Shown here piece after piece: positions 1 to 13,800 of a stretch of DNA of 64,000 nt. The notes below the pieces were generated by a model. It saw nothing but the letters and a program-made list of their open reading frames with translations. It did no database searches and was not told the origin of the DNA. The DNA lies in the NCBI GenBank assembly GCA_012932295.1, contig JAAONU010000004.1, positions 8,503,030-8,567,029 of the forward strand, read 5' to 3'. The position numbers and the translations under genes were made by a program. The stretch's first letter is position 1; each line of letters begins with the position of its first letter. Source of the stretch: Cyclina sinensis (Eukaryota > Mollusca > Bivalvia > Venerida > Veneridae).

Positions 1-196
1 AACATTGCACTAGTTGTTTTTGGCAGTTATGATCGGGTAAGCGATTTAGAGCCATCATGTCCTTTGTTTATTCATCCTTAGTACTTGTTGGTGTTGCTTT
101 ATTTTGCTGCCAAAACAGTTTGTAAAAATAATCACCTAATTAGTCATTTATTTTACAATTCTCTTTCAGAAATGAGATCCAATATTTACCTTGGAA

Positions 197-3100
197 ATGT
201 CAGATGTCAGCGCAGATCACACATACAACATGAATGATGGTATGATAAATCCAGTCAAAGGTGCAGATACACAGGGCAAAAAAAGTTTAACAGAGGAAGG
301 TGATGCACACAGCAGATTGACAAAAAATAGTGATAAAGATGGTCAGGTGAAAGAATGTGCAAAAAGTGACACAGAGGGTGCTGTAATGAGTATTTGCCCA
401 TTTGTGTGTGGCATATGTTCTGAAAAGTTTGACAAGATGACACTTTTCTCTGCACATCTTAAAACACATGAGAACTTAACAGGCAAGCACTTTGCTCTGC
501 AAGAGAAAAACAAGAAACAGTCCAGAGAACTACACGATCAGGGAAAAGTAGATGCTGATGTTTTCAACTGTGGGATCTGTACATTGAAATTTCCTTCTAT
601 GAGTTTGCTGCATGAACATATGGTAGGAGAAGAAAATATATCGGACTATAGTTACAGTAATGCTGATCACACTGCCAGACCACCTGACTCTCTAAATAAC
701 AAGCCACAAAGTGATTCCGATGCTGACAAAGAAATTACAGATCTTGCCAGTTCTTCCAATGGGGAAATGAGTTATGAGGATGAAAAAGAAAAGGGGAATG
801 ACTTGTCTACTTTGAAAACACAGAAAGATGCAAAGGCAAAAGAATCAACTAAAGTAAATGATAGGTTAAAAAATCTCAAAGTTGAAAAGAAATTGACAAA
901 GAAAGGACAAGGAGTGAAAAGAAGAATGGAAGAAAATGAGGAAGTGAAGACAAGAAAAACAGAGAAAAATTCCAAAATCAGAAAATCATCTCCCATTTCA
1001 GATATGAATGATGTTATCAGTACTTACGGAACCAGAGGGAACTTAAGCCCTGTGACTAGATCTAGCAGGAGAAGTAGTTGTAAACGTGTAGACTATAAAG
1101 CACTTGCAGGCATAAGTTCTCCAAAGTATGAATCAGAGAATAGGCTTACAAATGCCTCTGAACCAGCTGCTTCAGGTGAAAGCGTAAAAGCTACTGAATG
1201 CAAAAATGTGCGGAATAGTCTAAATCATGAAAAACTACCCATACAGAAAGACACTATTCAGTTAGAAACAGAATTAGAAAATGACAAAACTGTAATCAAA
1301 GGTAGTGGTAGCAGTAAGAAGAAAATTATTGTAAAAGTATTCCCAAAGGAAAAAGATTCAAGTGACAAAGCAGAAGAAGTAAAATGTCTTAAAAAAAATC
1401 AGGAGAGAAATAAAGTTGAGATTAAAGCTAAAGACGTGACTTCTGTCAATGATGATAAGAAGATAGCAGACTCAAATGAGGAGACTGTTGCTAATGTGGA
1501 AGACATTCCTTTGAAAACTGATGGAACTTCAGTTGATGCAGACACAGAGAATTCCTACACTGCAGTTAAAGTTGAGATTGATTCTGATTACAATGCTTCA
1601 GATAATGATAGTGATGATGACTTTGGAGAGGACGAAAGCCATGACGAAGACGATGACCAAAATGACCCAGACTTTATTCCACAGGAAGGGACAGAGGAAG
1701 AAGATATTGACCACACTGTTTCTATCAGTGGTACAAACGACCGACAGTCTTACTTGAATAAGTTTAAGGTAAAGAAAAAGAGAATATTCAAAAATGAAGA
1801 AGGGCAGCCAATGAAAAATTGCCTGTATCCATGTGCAGTGTGTGGGCGTTACTTTTTATGGAAAGCACTGAAAAAGCACATGTTTGCTCATGTTTCTGCA
1901 AGAATTGTAGAATGTGCCCAGTGTGGAAAAAAATATAAAAGTAAAAGACATCTGAATGATCATGTAAGATCAGTTCACACAATGAAAAAGTATGGTTGCC
2001 CAAAATGCAGTAGCATTCTAAAAGGCAACCAAAGTTTTGAAAAACACATAATGAGCCATATTCTGAAGAGAGAAATAACAGAACCCTTAGATGAGGTTGA
2101 AAAGGTGGAAGTGTCAGAGGAAGACTACATAAAGTGGAGATCACAGCAAATAGGGAAATGTCCATCATATCAAAAAAAGAAAAAGAAAAGCATATGGGAA
2201 GACAAAAGAGAAGAAAGTGGATTAGATTTGGAAATTCTGAAAGAAGGTCCTCTTCATGGTGAACATATAGTGTTAGAAAGTGAGGTCGTAGGAACTTGGA
2301 AAAATCAAGATTGTAAAATTTGTAAAAAACATTTTGTTTCACATGAAAGTCTTCTTACACATATGTTAGAACATAAGAAAGAGCAACATTTCAGCTGTAA
2401 ATCATGTAAAGGTTTCTTTCAGACAGCAGAACACCTAAAGAATCATATTGACTCAGTACATGGTGAGAGAGACATTGTCTGTGATATCTGTGGAGAACAT
2501 TTAAGGAGCCGCTATGCATTGTGGTCACACAAAGGAAAACATTTGATGAAAAAAGATGAGTATTATTCAGAAGAAATTGTTCAGAAACTCCAAGAAGAGA
2601 TGCCAGGGAAAAGTAAAAACAGAGGAAAGTTTGGTACAGGGGGAAAACAAGAATTAAAAGAATGTGAAGTGTGTGGTATGCAAGTAATGGCAGTGAGGTA
2701 CAAGCGACATATGGAAGTGCATAACACAACGAAAGACTGGGAATGTGACATTTGTCATAATTTCTACAAGACAAGACGGTACCTCATAGACCACAAGAAG
2801 AAAACACATTTTTCAGAAATGGTTACATGTGACATTTGTGGACAAAAGTTTAAAGGTTTGTGAAGTTAAAAGATGTATGTTTTTATCATTATACACTAAA
2901 TAATACTTGAAGGCTGTATGCATACACAAGTGTGTAAGAATTAAGGTACATGTAATAGAATTAAGGCTTTAATTCTTTTGTTCAGGCATGCCATGGCTTT
3001 CAGTCAGAAATGTTTATAAAATATATTTATTATTATACTGAAATTAGAATTTACAAGTGTGAATGATTTTAAATATCAGTGATTTTTGAGTTACTGATTG

Positions 3101-5537
3101 AAGTCATGCTAAAAGAAAACATTCTTCACAGTTATTTGCAAACCAAGCACACTTCTTACCCAAGTTATCACATGTTTAGATTGTATATGTTTTGCATGTA
3201 ACTAATATGAATATATAAAGTTTAATCTTGACTACCTAAATATATAAAGTTTAGTCCTGACTACCTAAAGTATTTTAATTCTGAATTAAAATTGTCCATT
3301 ACGGTGGGGTCTTAAAACATTATTTAATAAAAATGTTTAAGTATTAAACTTCACCAAACACATTTACATAGGAACATTAGTAGCCAGTACTCCTTATATC
3401 AATTAAAACAAAACCTTAACATGGTGTGACTTTGTTGTTGTAATAATTCAAATTACCTTTAAATTTACAGGCAAATCATACCTAGAAATTCACAAGCAGA
3501 CACATGGACCAAGAGACAAGAAGTGTCCCCACTGTGACAAAGGATTTACTACAATAATGTATCTGAAAGCTCATCTGTTGACACACGAAGGTAAGCTATA
3601 TCTCCTGGTTTATGTGAATAGTATTAAATGTGAATACCGGAAGTATCTACTTCTCCTGAAATAACTAGAGTATACACTGGTTAAGAGCTCTTGATAACCA
3701 CTACAGGACTCAGGAGGTAAGCAGTTTGTGTGTAGTTAGTAGCAGGTTCTGATTCTTCTAAGTGAAAAAAGTTGATGGTTTATAACCAATTTAAATGAAT
3801 TCAAGTATTAGAAAAGTGCAAATATAACTGGATGTTGTTTCATTTTAAAACAACACCCTATAGATCTGTCATGGTGTAGATGATAAGTGTACCTCAAAGG
3901 TCAGAAGATATGAACTGTCTGGCATTTCTTAATGTTGCTTTGAGATAATAAAATCAGTACTGGTATTGGTGAGAAATATTAGATTATGCATTGATCAATA
4001 CTATTGAACTTTGACGAATTAAATACTGATGCTGAGATCAGTATGCACCAGGGATGCCAGTGGGTGCCATTAGTTGTAACAGAATAACTATTTTCATTAT
4101 CAGTATACAATATTTCTGATTTTTATGGTGGCTCTGAAGTTCTGACCACTTTTTCATGTGGAAACATCATTACATACCATACAAGACTCAAATAACTTGT
4201 GTAACTGTTTTAGCTTAGAGTTTTTTTTTTCGGCATAGCTGTATTAAAATCAATTTTTACCGACATTTGAAACAAATTAAATTGTTAAATACAACATCTT
4301 CAGCTGCAGAAGAAAGTTTTGCATTGGTTGAAACTGTTGCTGTAATGAAATTCAGGGGCAGAATTTGTATTTTTCTTTTGTACTGTATCTATGCGGATCA
4401 TCTTTTTAAAAGATATTTCTTGTTACATACCCAGAACATTACGATTTTCGGTGTACATGAAGTAACTGTATTGTAGTGTAAATTTTGCATGCTAAGCCAT
4501 CTTTGGAACATCTCGAGTTTAGTCATACAGATTTAGATTGCATTTAATGATCAGAAGTTAGCAGCATTACCTTTTGTGTTCATAACATTAAGCTTTAGCC
4601 TGCTAAAAACCTAATATGGACTTGTTGATCTTTCAATTTTGGTAGTACCATTAACCATTAATAGGGGCATTAGTTGCAGAAATGCTGATTTAATAGGGAA
4701 CAGTGCAGATCATGATAAGACTGTACTGATGTGCAGACTGATCGTAGTCTGCACTGGTTTCAAAGGCAAACACTATTGCCACCAGCAGGATAAAGGTTAA
4801 GCCTTTTACTTTATTTTACAGAGAAAAAAAGATTTCGTTGTGAGAAATGCATGGCAGCCTTTAGTCACAAACAGCGTCTATCTATACATCTGGTGGAAGT
4901 TCATGGGGAAGGTGCGAGCCGACCTTGTAAGTACTGTGGAGAGCTGTTCCCATCTAGACAGAAGGCTAGGCGGCATGAGAGAATAGCACATGAAGGTTTT
5001 GTTATGCCGACGAGGGTAAAGAAGAAGCAGAATTATGTTAACATCTTCAAAGTAAATGAGACAGATAATGAGTCTTTGGAAAGTAAGATAGTAAGGCTAA
5101 TGCCAGCAGGATCAGAAGAAGTATCAGTATTACCAGGAATAGTAAAAATACCTTTTTCCAAAAATAAAGCTGTGGATGACAACACTAAGATATCTACTGA
5201 GAACCAGACAACATCTGATTCCAGTGGAATTGTTTCCTCAGTAGGGAAGGAACGGTACATTAAGCTTCAGAATGGAGATGAGTACAAGGTCATGTTTGAG
5301 AAAGAAGGTGATGCCTCATCACTGGAATTTGTTGAACTCACAGAAGATGAACAAAATATCATTATACAGGAAGCAGATGGTATCATAGCTGAGGCCACAC
5401 CAGAGACACCTGAGCAGGGAGAACATGTGGAACAGATACTGGAAATTCCAGACACAGCTGAACAGTGTCAGATTCTACTGTATCCAGATGGATCATTCAA
5501 ACTTTTGAATGTTGTTGATAATCCAAATTCAAGTTGA
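197..5537 (+). CDS. C2H2 zinc-finger protein, about 1164 residues, three coding exons
   Basis: Coding exons are 197-2855, 3471-3590 and 4822-5537, total 3495 nt in frame. The first coding exon begins at an acceptor (CAG at 167-169). An in-frame TGA at 173 makes ATG 197 the first usable start, and 1-169 is the end of an intron. The product has 14 C2H2-type fingers. Two are N-terminal (CGIC at about residues 71 and 126, the second lacking its last histidine). The others lie from about residue 545 onward. Between them is a long acidic/lysine-rich linker with an Asp/Glu stretch near residue 480. Finger 11 is split by the first intron and restored exactly by splicing (CDIC...GKSYLEIH). The acidic C-terminal ~190 residues follow the last finger. 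It is probably a nuclear DNA-binding regulator. No KRAB, BTB or ZAD domain is visible and targets are unknown. The first donor (G|GTTTGT) is weak; unspliced, translation would stop at 2863. Confidence 0.88.
3591..4821 (+). other. Intron of the zinc-finger gene with a repeat
   Basis: The intron is bounded by GTAAGC and a TTTTACAG acceptor. About 4630-4800 holds a palindrome-bearing sequence in which GCAGATCATGATAAG faces AGTCTGCACTGGT. It resembles a dispersed molluscan repeat. The rest shows nothing beyond AT-rich intron sequence. Confidence 0.6.
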
Positions 5538-5663
5538 TTTGTTTTATCTTGTTAAAAGTTTCACTTCATTTTTGATGTTTGCTTAGTTAGTTAATACCAT
5601 GTTGTGATTCATAGCTTGAACATGGGGTATTTATACTGAATGTTTTCTTTCTTCCTTTTTAGC

Positions 5664-7325
5664 TCACCTGAGTTGTAGGCTCATGTTGAGCTATTAGGAT
5701 CGATGAATGTCCGGCGTACGTCGTCTGTCGTCCGTCGGACGTCCACACTTAGTTTGTTAACACCCTAGTGGTCACATTTTTGCCTCAAGTTTAATGAAAC
5801 TTAGCCAGGGTGTTTGTCCCAGCGATTACTCGGACGAGTTCGAACATAAGTTATCTAGGATGTAAAACTAGGTCACAAGGCCCAAAAATAGAAAACCTTG
5901 TTAACAATCTAGAGGCTACATATTCAGTCCAGATATCATGGACATTTGTCAGAAAGGTTGTTTCAATAATTTCTAGGTCAAGTTCGAAAATGGGTCATGT
6001 TGGGTCAAAAACTAGGCTATAGAGCCCAAGTATGGAAAAACCTTGTTAACACTCTAGAGACTACATTTTCAGTCCAAATAACCTGGACATTTGTCAGAAA
6101 GGTTATTACAATAATTTCTAGCTCATGTTCGAACATGGGTCATCTGGGTTCAAAAACTAGGTCACAGAACCCAAAAATAGAAAAAACCTTGTTAACTCTC
6201 CAAAGATTACTTTTTCAGTTCAAATACCCTGGAAATTTGTCAGATAGGTTGTTACAATGATTTCTAGCTCATGTTCGAATATGGGTCATGTTGAGTCAAA
6301 ATCTAGGTCACAGAGCCCAAAAATAGAAAAACCTTGTTATCGCTAGAAATTTGTCAGAAAGGTTGTTTTGATGATATCTAGCATAAGTTCAAATGTTGGT
6401 CATCTGAAGTCAAAAACTAGGTCACGGAACCCAAATATGGAAAAACCTTGTTAACACTCAAGAGGTTACATTTCTTAGAAATCATCGAAACAACCTTTCT
6501 GACAAATTTCAAGGACATTTGGACTGAAAATGTAACCTTGTTAACACTCTAGAGGTTACATTTTCAGTCCAAACATTCTTGAAATTTGTCAGAAAGGTTG
6601 TTTTGATGATATCTAGCTCAGGTTCGAATATGGGTCATCTGGGTTTAAAAACCAGGTCACAGAGCCTTAATATAGAGAAACCTTGTTAACACTCTAGAGG
6701 TAACATTTTCAGTCCAAATAACCTGAAAATTTGTCAGAGAGGTTGTTTTGATAATTTCTGGCTCAGCTTCGAACATTGGTCATCTGGGTTCAAAACGAGG
6801 TCACAGAGCCCAAATAAGGAAAAACCTTGTTAACATTCTAGAGGTAACATTTTCAGTCCAAATAACCTGAAAATTTGTCAGAAAAATTTCAATGATTTCA
6901 ATGATTTCTAGCTCAGTTATGAATATGGGTTATCTGGGGTCAAAAATAGGTCACATAGCCCAAAAGTAGAAAAACATTGTTAATGCTCTAGAGGTTACAT
7001 TTTCAGTCCAAATGTCCTTGAAATTTGTCAGAAAGGTTGTTTCTATGATTTCTAGCTCCATTTTGGATATGGGTCATCTGGGATCAAAAACTAGGTCACA
7101 AAGCCCAAATATGGAAAAACGTGGTTAACACTCTAGAGGTAAGATTTTAATCCCAAATAACCTGGAAATTTGTCAGAAAGGTTGCGTTTATGATTTCTAG
7201 CTCAAGTTTGAATATGAGTCATCTGGGTTCAAAAACTAGGTCAAAGAGCCCAGGTCCATAGCAACTTTGTTAAAAGCAGTCATACTCAGGTGAGCGATAC
7301 AGGGCCATCATGGCCCTCTTGTTTG
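5664..7325 (-). mobile_element. Composite repeat of ~145 bp tandem units with AGGTGAG-type ends
   Basis: About ten imperfect units of roughly 145 bp carry the recurring words CTAGGTCACAGAGCCC, AACCTTGTTAACACTC and AATTTGTCAGAAAGGTTG. The block starts at AGCTCACCTGAG followed by a GTCCGTC-rich stretch, and ends at CTCAGGTGAGCGATACAGG plus a GGGCCATCATGGCCC palindrome. The same end sequences bound the elements at 10313-11049 and 30484-32266, so this is a dispersed non-autonomous family. No open reading frame of its own was found, and short ORFs inside it are by-products of the repeat. It lies between the convergent zinc-finger gene and gene A of the LU array. Confidence 0.75.
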
Positions 7326-7823
7326 AAAATTGTTCAGGATTCTGTAATTATCGACTGAAACTACATGTTTATATGCAAAATGCCATTTCATTATCAGTTA
7401 ATACATAATTCTAGATACATATATTATTTTGAACTTTCAGTTTCTGCTCTTATACCAAGATAAACATTGTATTTGCCTGTCTATCTTTCCAAACTTGTTC
7501 CCACAACTAACCCCTCCAGAAAATAATTAGCATCACTGCCATGGCTTTTTTTAAACATAACAATATTGTGTTAATATTTCGAGCCTTTGTAATAGTCAGC
7601 CAGCCTTACCTTATATGGGGTGTACCGGTATATTTATATGAAAGGTCAAGGTCATAGTTTGTGCCTAGTTTTATGTATCTGTTTAAAAAAAAGACGACAC
7701 ATTGCATTCAAATTGTTGATAATTTCATTTTTAGAAAAGATGAAACCTATACAATATTTAGTTATTGTAAAAGGAAATTTAGTAGATTTCCAAGGCCTGA
7801 ATTCTTGCTGTTTTCTATTAACT

Positions 7824-10800
7824 TTATCCAGTTGCAGACGATGTCTGTTTCAGTGTGTTCATATCAAACAAACCTTGCTTCCAAAGCTTGTAGATCCGTT
7901 CTGAAAAAGAAATTAATATCAATAGTCATATTGCAAGAGATTATGTTAAAATCGGAAAAAAATTGGGACAGCTATGCAAACAGAAATTAGTCGTAAAATA
8001 TTAAGAATTTACTAGATAAAATGTCTGCTAACATCTGTCTATCATTGGATAAACAGAATTAAGGAGAAATGATTTTCTTATAACAGAAGTTAAGCCATTT
8101 ACTGTGCCAATTGTTATCTGTTAAAGTGGCATTAGTGTTTTGGATAGTTTATGAGAATTCAGTACATAGGTCATGTACAATTTTCTTGGTCAAAATTTTT
8201 TATTGCTGAAGTTACAAAAAGGTAAATGGTTGTATGTCACCTGCAGTGTTTATCAAAACATTTGTTTATGCTTACATAATACCTGAAATACTCTATAGGT
8301 ATGAGGTTTTGTATTTTTGTATTTGTCTGACACTGTGATTGAGTACTTGGAGTTTTATTAAAGAGGCTGTACTCCAGATTTGACATTTTTTATATAAATT
8401 ATATATTTAGATGCCGTGAGATTATAACAACATAATATTTTACTTCAAAACCAATTATAAAAGTCAAAATAGAATAAAAAAATATTTTCGTTCCAGCCTG
8501 ATTTGAACTCTGGACCCTCATGTTAACAAAATGTTTCCAACGCTTTTACTATCACCACCATCGCCGCATGTTATATTACAGATATTTACTTTAAATCTTA
8601 AACGATATAGTTATACCGTCGCGTTACGGTATAGCACTTTGAAAGGGGAAAAAATAATTTTATAATGTAATTATTTGAGTTATTTTTTGTCAGTAAGTTA
8701 TTTTTTAAGCATTAGTCATAAATATTACAAGAAATTTATAATACAAGAAAACTTTCTTTTTGTGTCATCTGGAGCACAGCCCCTTTAAGGAGACTAAAAG
8801 TGCTTTTTGCTTAACTGGGTAATAACTCGGTCGATCTCTAACAAATTTGCGTCGAAATATCCAGGTGCATAAGTTTACATGCTGACATCAAGTTTCATGG
8901 CTCTAGCTGTTATGTTTAGAGTTATACGCGACACAAGCCAAAAAATGCTGTTTTTTGCTTAATCAGGGGTCATATGTTTGCCGATCTCCATTAAATTTGC
9001 GTCAAAATACCCAGGTGCATAAGTTCACATAAATTTGCTGACATAAATTTTAGAAAGTTTCATGGCTCTAGCAGTTAAAAAAATTGGAGAACCAGATCAG
9101 ATTTGGAAACCAGTGGTACATACTTTGAGCTCTTTGAACTAAAGACACCACTTTTAAGAGAATTGTGACTATTCAGGGTCCGAGTACTAATCCTTGTATA
9201 TCTAAAGTATGTATAGAATATGGATGAATCGAAAATGAAATTACGATTCTGCTCCTGGCATGTTCCATAGTTACAGCCACCGTCAGCACAGCAGGAATTA
9301 CAAAGTGTGGATGCCCTCTTCTGACATGTAGAAGGCGACGCCTGACAATTCTCAAGTTGTGTTAGAACCCGATGCATTAAAAGTTGACACATCTGAAAGA
9401 TACGGTACATATTCATACTTATCGCGGCGGAAGGAACTGATTTTTAAGGTTCTTAAATATATTATTACTTCTGAGAGTAAGATAAGTATGTCAATTTAAT
9501 CACTAATTTCTTTAATTAGTACTTGCTTCGAACTTGTATAGAAATAAATGAAATGGAATAGGTTCCGCTTCTGAGTATTCTTGAGATAAAGGGTTGTAAA
9601 CTCAAACCTAAAAGGATTTTGGTATTGTAGGTCTTTTGTTAAAAAAGACTACCACTTCGAAACAATCTGTAAAATGCCAATTAACACGAGACATATTTTC
9701 CTCAGTCAATGTATTTTCCAATGCTGAATACATTAAACTTACCAGCTTTCTTTCACAGCCATAGTAGAACCTGCCCGAAGTACTAAATTGTGTGTAACAG
9801 ACCTAAATATATATTAAAGAATTGAATTAATCATTAAATTTACGTAAGATATTGGGCTTTTAGGCTTAAGTAGCATATACCAAAAGCTTTAAATCACTCA
9901 AGTCATGCCCGCACGATGGTGTGGCAGGATTTTCTTTAATTTCTAAAATGAACTTAACAACATTAAAAAGTATTAAAACAATATCCCCAGTTTGTGTAAA
10001 ATTTATCAAAAGGGGGAATATTCAGTGTAAAAAAATCTGAATTTTCTGTTGAAAGATTTTCAACCCACACCTACTCTCTAGCCACAGAGCGTCTTCAGCC
10101 GCACCCACAATTTTTCAGGATTATATTAGAATATTAGAAATTGATAGACCTTCATTACATTCCTTCACGTCGGAACATAAATAAAATAATTAGATCGGCG
10201 GTAAATAATTGATCTATAAGGCGTTAAGAAAGTTCGCAGACCTCGCTTGTTATACAAAGTATAAATGAAAATGAGAAATACAAAGCTAAACGCTTGAAAA
10301 TGCATCATTACTGACAAGAGGACCAATTCGCCCTGGGCCACTCACCTGTAAATGCTATCAATGCAGTGGGTGGGTGGGGGTGAAGCTAGTGTAATGTATC
10401 AGATATAATAATAACCCCGCACATATCGGCCATATTTTTCAAGGTTCTGTTCAAGTTTCACTTCTTTTGGTAAAGGGTCACATGAAGAACATCTATGCCA
10501 AATTACATTAAAATCTTAGAAGTTTTTCCTTTCAGTTGCCATGGCAACCACAGTTCTCCAAAGAAATTCAATTTTCAATTTTTTTTTGAAAGAGTATCAA
10601 CCAAGGATCATGGATCCTGTGAAGTTTTATTGTCATTAGCCTTATGGCATTAGGGGAAAAGATTTTGGAAGATTTTATCAAAGTCTGAACAAATGAAGTG
10701 ACCCTCACCTCGGGTTGGGCCATTTCTGACCCTGGAGCCATAATTTATATGATTTTCGTAGAGGTCCACCGGAGGATACTACAAACCAAATGTCTAAGCT

Positions 10801-13800
10801 ATAATTTAAACATTGTCGTTTCCAACAAGATGATTTCTTAAGTTTTACTTTTCAGTTGGCACTGCAACCCGAATTCTTCACGGAATTCATTTTTTTAAAC
10901 AATTTTGAATGAGGACCATACGAGGATAATTCCTGTGAAGTTTTAATGCAACTGCTCGATTAGTGGAAAGGAGATGTCGTTTGAAGTTAGACAGACGTAC
11001 GACGGACAAAAAAACATACTACCTACACCTGACCTTCAGGTGAGCTAAAAATAAAACATACTCAAACTTTCTGCACACCCTGTACCTGTGCATACTAAAG
11101 AAAACAGAGGTTTAAATGTTGTCATTGTGTGCATTTGAAATTGTATTCGTGTATGGATAAAACAACAACAAACAAGAGCTGTCACTGGAAATTGACATAT
11201 GCCCCCGAAATGTAGCTTTGAATTGAAACTGGTGTAAATATATAATTGAATATGCCTGTGGAAAAGAGATCAGACAAAAACTAGAGCATGAACTGAAGGT
11301 AAATGGTAAAGTAATGATTTTCTGCTTCAGATTCTTATATGAAGGCTTTAGACATAATTATTCAATGAAACAGAAAGCTGTGAGTTTGGTCTTGAATATG
11401 AACAATATTGTTTTATTCCGAACACCTACTGGTGTTTTATATATAACCAGGCTTGGTGACAAACATTCTGGTTTCAATAAAATCCCCCAAGCAGTTTTGG
11501 AGATGAAGCTTGGACAAGATTTTAATACAGAGGTTATAGTAAACAAAACCTGTCCGCAGACAGCACGCTCCACTTTTCTCAGTGCTGGATAATAAATTAT
11601 AAGCCAAATCAAACAAAAGGCCCAAGTGAAAAAAATATTTGAGTGGGGGAGGGCAAGTACCTACTCATAAAAGATGAAAAAAATAGGGGGGGGGGGGAGG
11701 GTAACGGTGTGGGGAGGTAAGAGAGGGGGTCCCCATGCATTTGGGAGTCGAGTAACTATATAATTAAAAAAAACTAATGGAAAACAATTGGTTTATAAAA
11801 AAAGTTTATTTCAAAGCTTAAGAAGATCTTTTCCAATATAGGAGAAAAAAGATTTTTTTTTGCCGGGGTGGGGGAGGGGGGGGGGGAATGGGTAAAGTAA
11901 CTTCATACCTACATATTAAAAAAAAATTGTGGGTGGGGAGAGGGTAATGCCCGGGGGGGGGGAAGTTATAGTAAAAAATGATTAAGGGCCCATAACTCTG
12001 CCAAAAATAATCCGAGCAGAAACTCCTGACAATATGCACAACTAGGCTTGGTGACAAACAATCCTGTGAAGTTTCAATGAAATTCTCCAAACGGTTTTGG
12101 AGATGAAATGTGGACAAGATTTTAATATAGAAGTTATAGTAAAAAATGACTATGGGCCCATAACTCTGCCAAAAATAATCCGAGCAGAAACTCCTGACAA
12201 TATGCACAACTAGGCTTGGTGACAAACATTCCTGTGAAGTTTCAATGATATTCTCCAAGCGGTTTTGGAGATGAAGTGTGGACAATGCTTTAATATAGAA
12301 GTTAGAGTAAAAAAATTACTAAGTGCCAATAACTCCGAGCGGAATCTCCTGACGATATGCACAACTAGGCTTGGTGACAAACACTCCTGTTAAGTTTCAA
12401 TTAAATCCCTCGAGCGGTTTTGGAGATGAAGCGAGGACAAGATTTTAGAGTAAAAAAATGACTAAGTGCCCATAACTCTGCCAAAAATTAATCGAGCAGA
12501 ATGTCCTGACAATATGCACAACTAGACTGGAGTGACAAACACTCCTGTTAAGTTTCAATGAAATCCCTCAAGAGGTTTTGGAGATGAAGCGAGGACAAGA
12601 TTTTACAGGACGGACGGACGGATGGACGGACGGACCGACGAACAGACGGTGCGATTACTATATGCCTCCCTTCGGAGGCATAAAAACAGATTCACTGCCT
12701 GAGTCTGCCTTACTTCATCTGAATTGCACTGAGTTAGTGTTACACACTGTTTTGGATCTGTAACGGATGCTTGGAAACTAGTCCTTTCATCACAGAAGTA
12801 GCATTGGCTTATATTGTTAAACACTGGAAGAAACAACAAAAGGTAAAAAAAGGCATAAAAATTAACGCCTGATAGTCAAATTAAGTATATGTACATGTTT
12901 ATCAGTGGGTAATGAAAATAAGCAAGTACAGTTAAAAAATAATCGCCGTGACGGCCAATCAAACTACTGTCATCCACGCCCCCTTTAAAAAACATGAGAA
13001 ATTTTGCCATTTAAAAGTTTGATATTAAGAACAAATGAGACCCGGCATTAAAATCAATTTACTAATAAGACTACTATTTGTGAGTGGTCTTGTACCAATC
13101 GTAACAACTCGGCCTTTTCCGACAACTTCGGTATAAAGACTTATTGAAGTCGCCCGAGGTGTTCCGAATGGTCTTGTACGAGTGTCTTCACTGAAAAACA
13201 ATGATCACAGCAGCCGAGAAAGGTCAGTATCATAACCTTATGATGGAATGAAACCACTACCTTAAACTAAAGTCTGAAAATGCTATGACAATAGGCCAAG
13301 GGAAAGGTTTAAAACAATTAACTGTATTTTCACACCGACTGTGTTTCAAGGTTTAACAGTCAACTATTTAAAGCATATTTAGACAACGTAAAATTGCCTT
13401 ACTTTTTGGTTTTTATACAATATAAGATAAATTCTTTTGTATAGATACATATAAACTTGGACACATTTTTACACTCACATGTTCTTATACCACACAATCT
13501 TGTATTGCAGTCATCAAGTGCACAACACCTGCAAATACACAACAGATTGAGAAATAAAAAAAATCCCCTTACATTTGATATGTACAGGTACATGTGAAAT
13601 ATTATACTCGCATTAAAAAGCTGTTGAAAAGGTCTAAGTAACTTAGTTTGCTTAAGTAAGTTGTTCTTCAAATACAATGGCGTTATTCAAACTCGGTGCC
13701 TCTTATTTTGAAGCTGTAGAATTAATGCCTTGTAACAGCGTCCGAAAGTTCGAACCACAAAAGGCCTTATCTATGCAGGTGCTAAAAAAGTAGGACGTGC

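Noticed and set aside
4267..4476. 69-residue ORF in the zinc-finger intron
   Set aside because: It lies inside an intron with good splice signals and shows no domain or codon pattern.
9075..9244. C-terminal extension of exon 8 of gene A as an open frame (and the same in D, 50294-50403)
   Set aside because: The extensions are unrelated among copies and begin at a shared GT. The conserved last exon found downstream shows they are intron sequence.
11818..12285. 155-residue minus-strand ORF with repeated segments
   Set aside because: It arises from the ~170 bp tandem units of a repeat element and ends in poly-proline from a G tract. No protein-like features.
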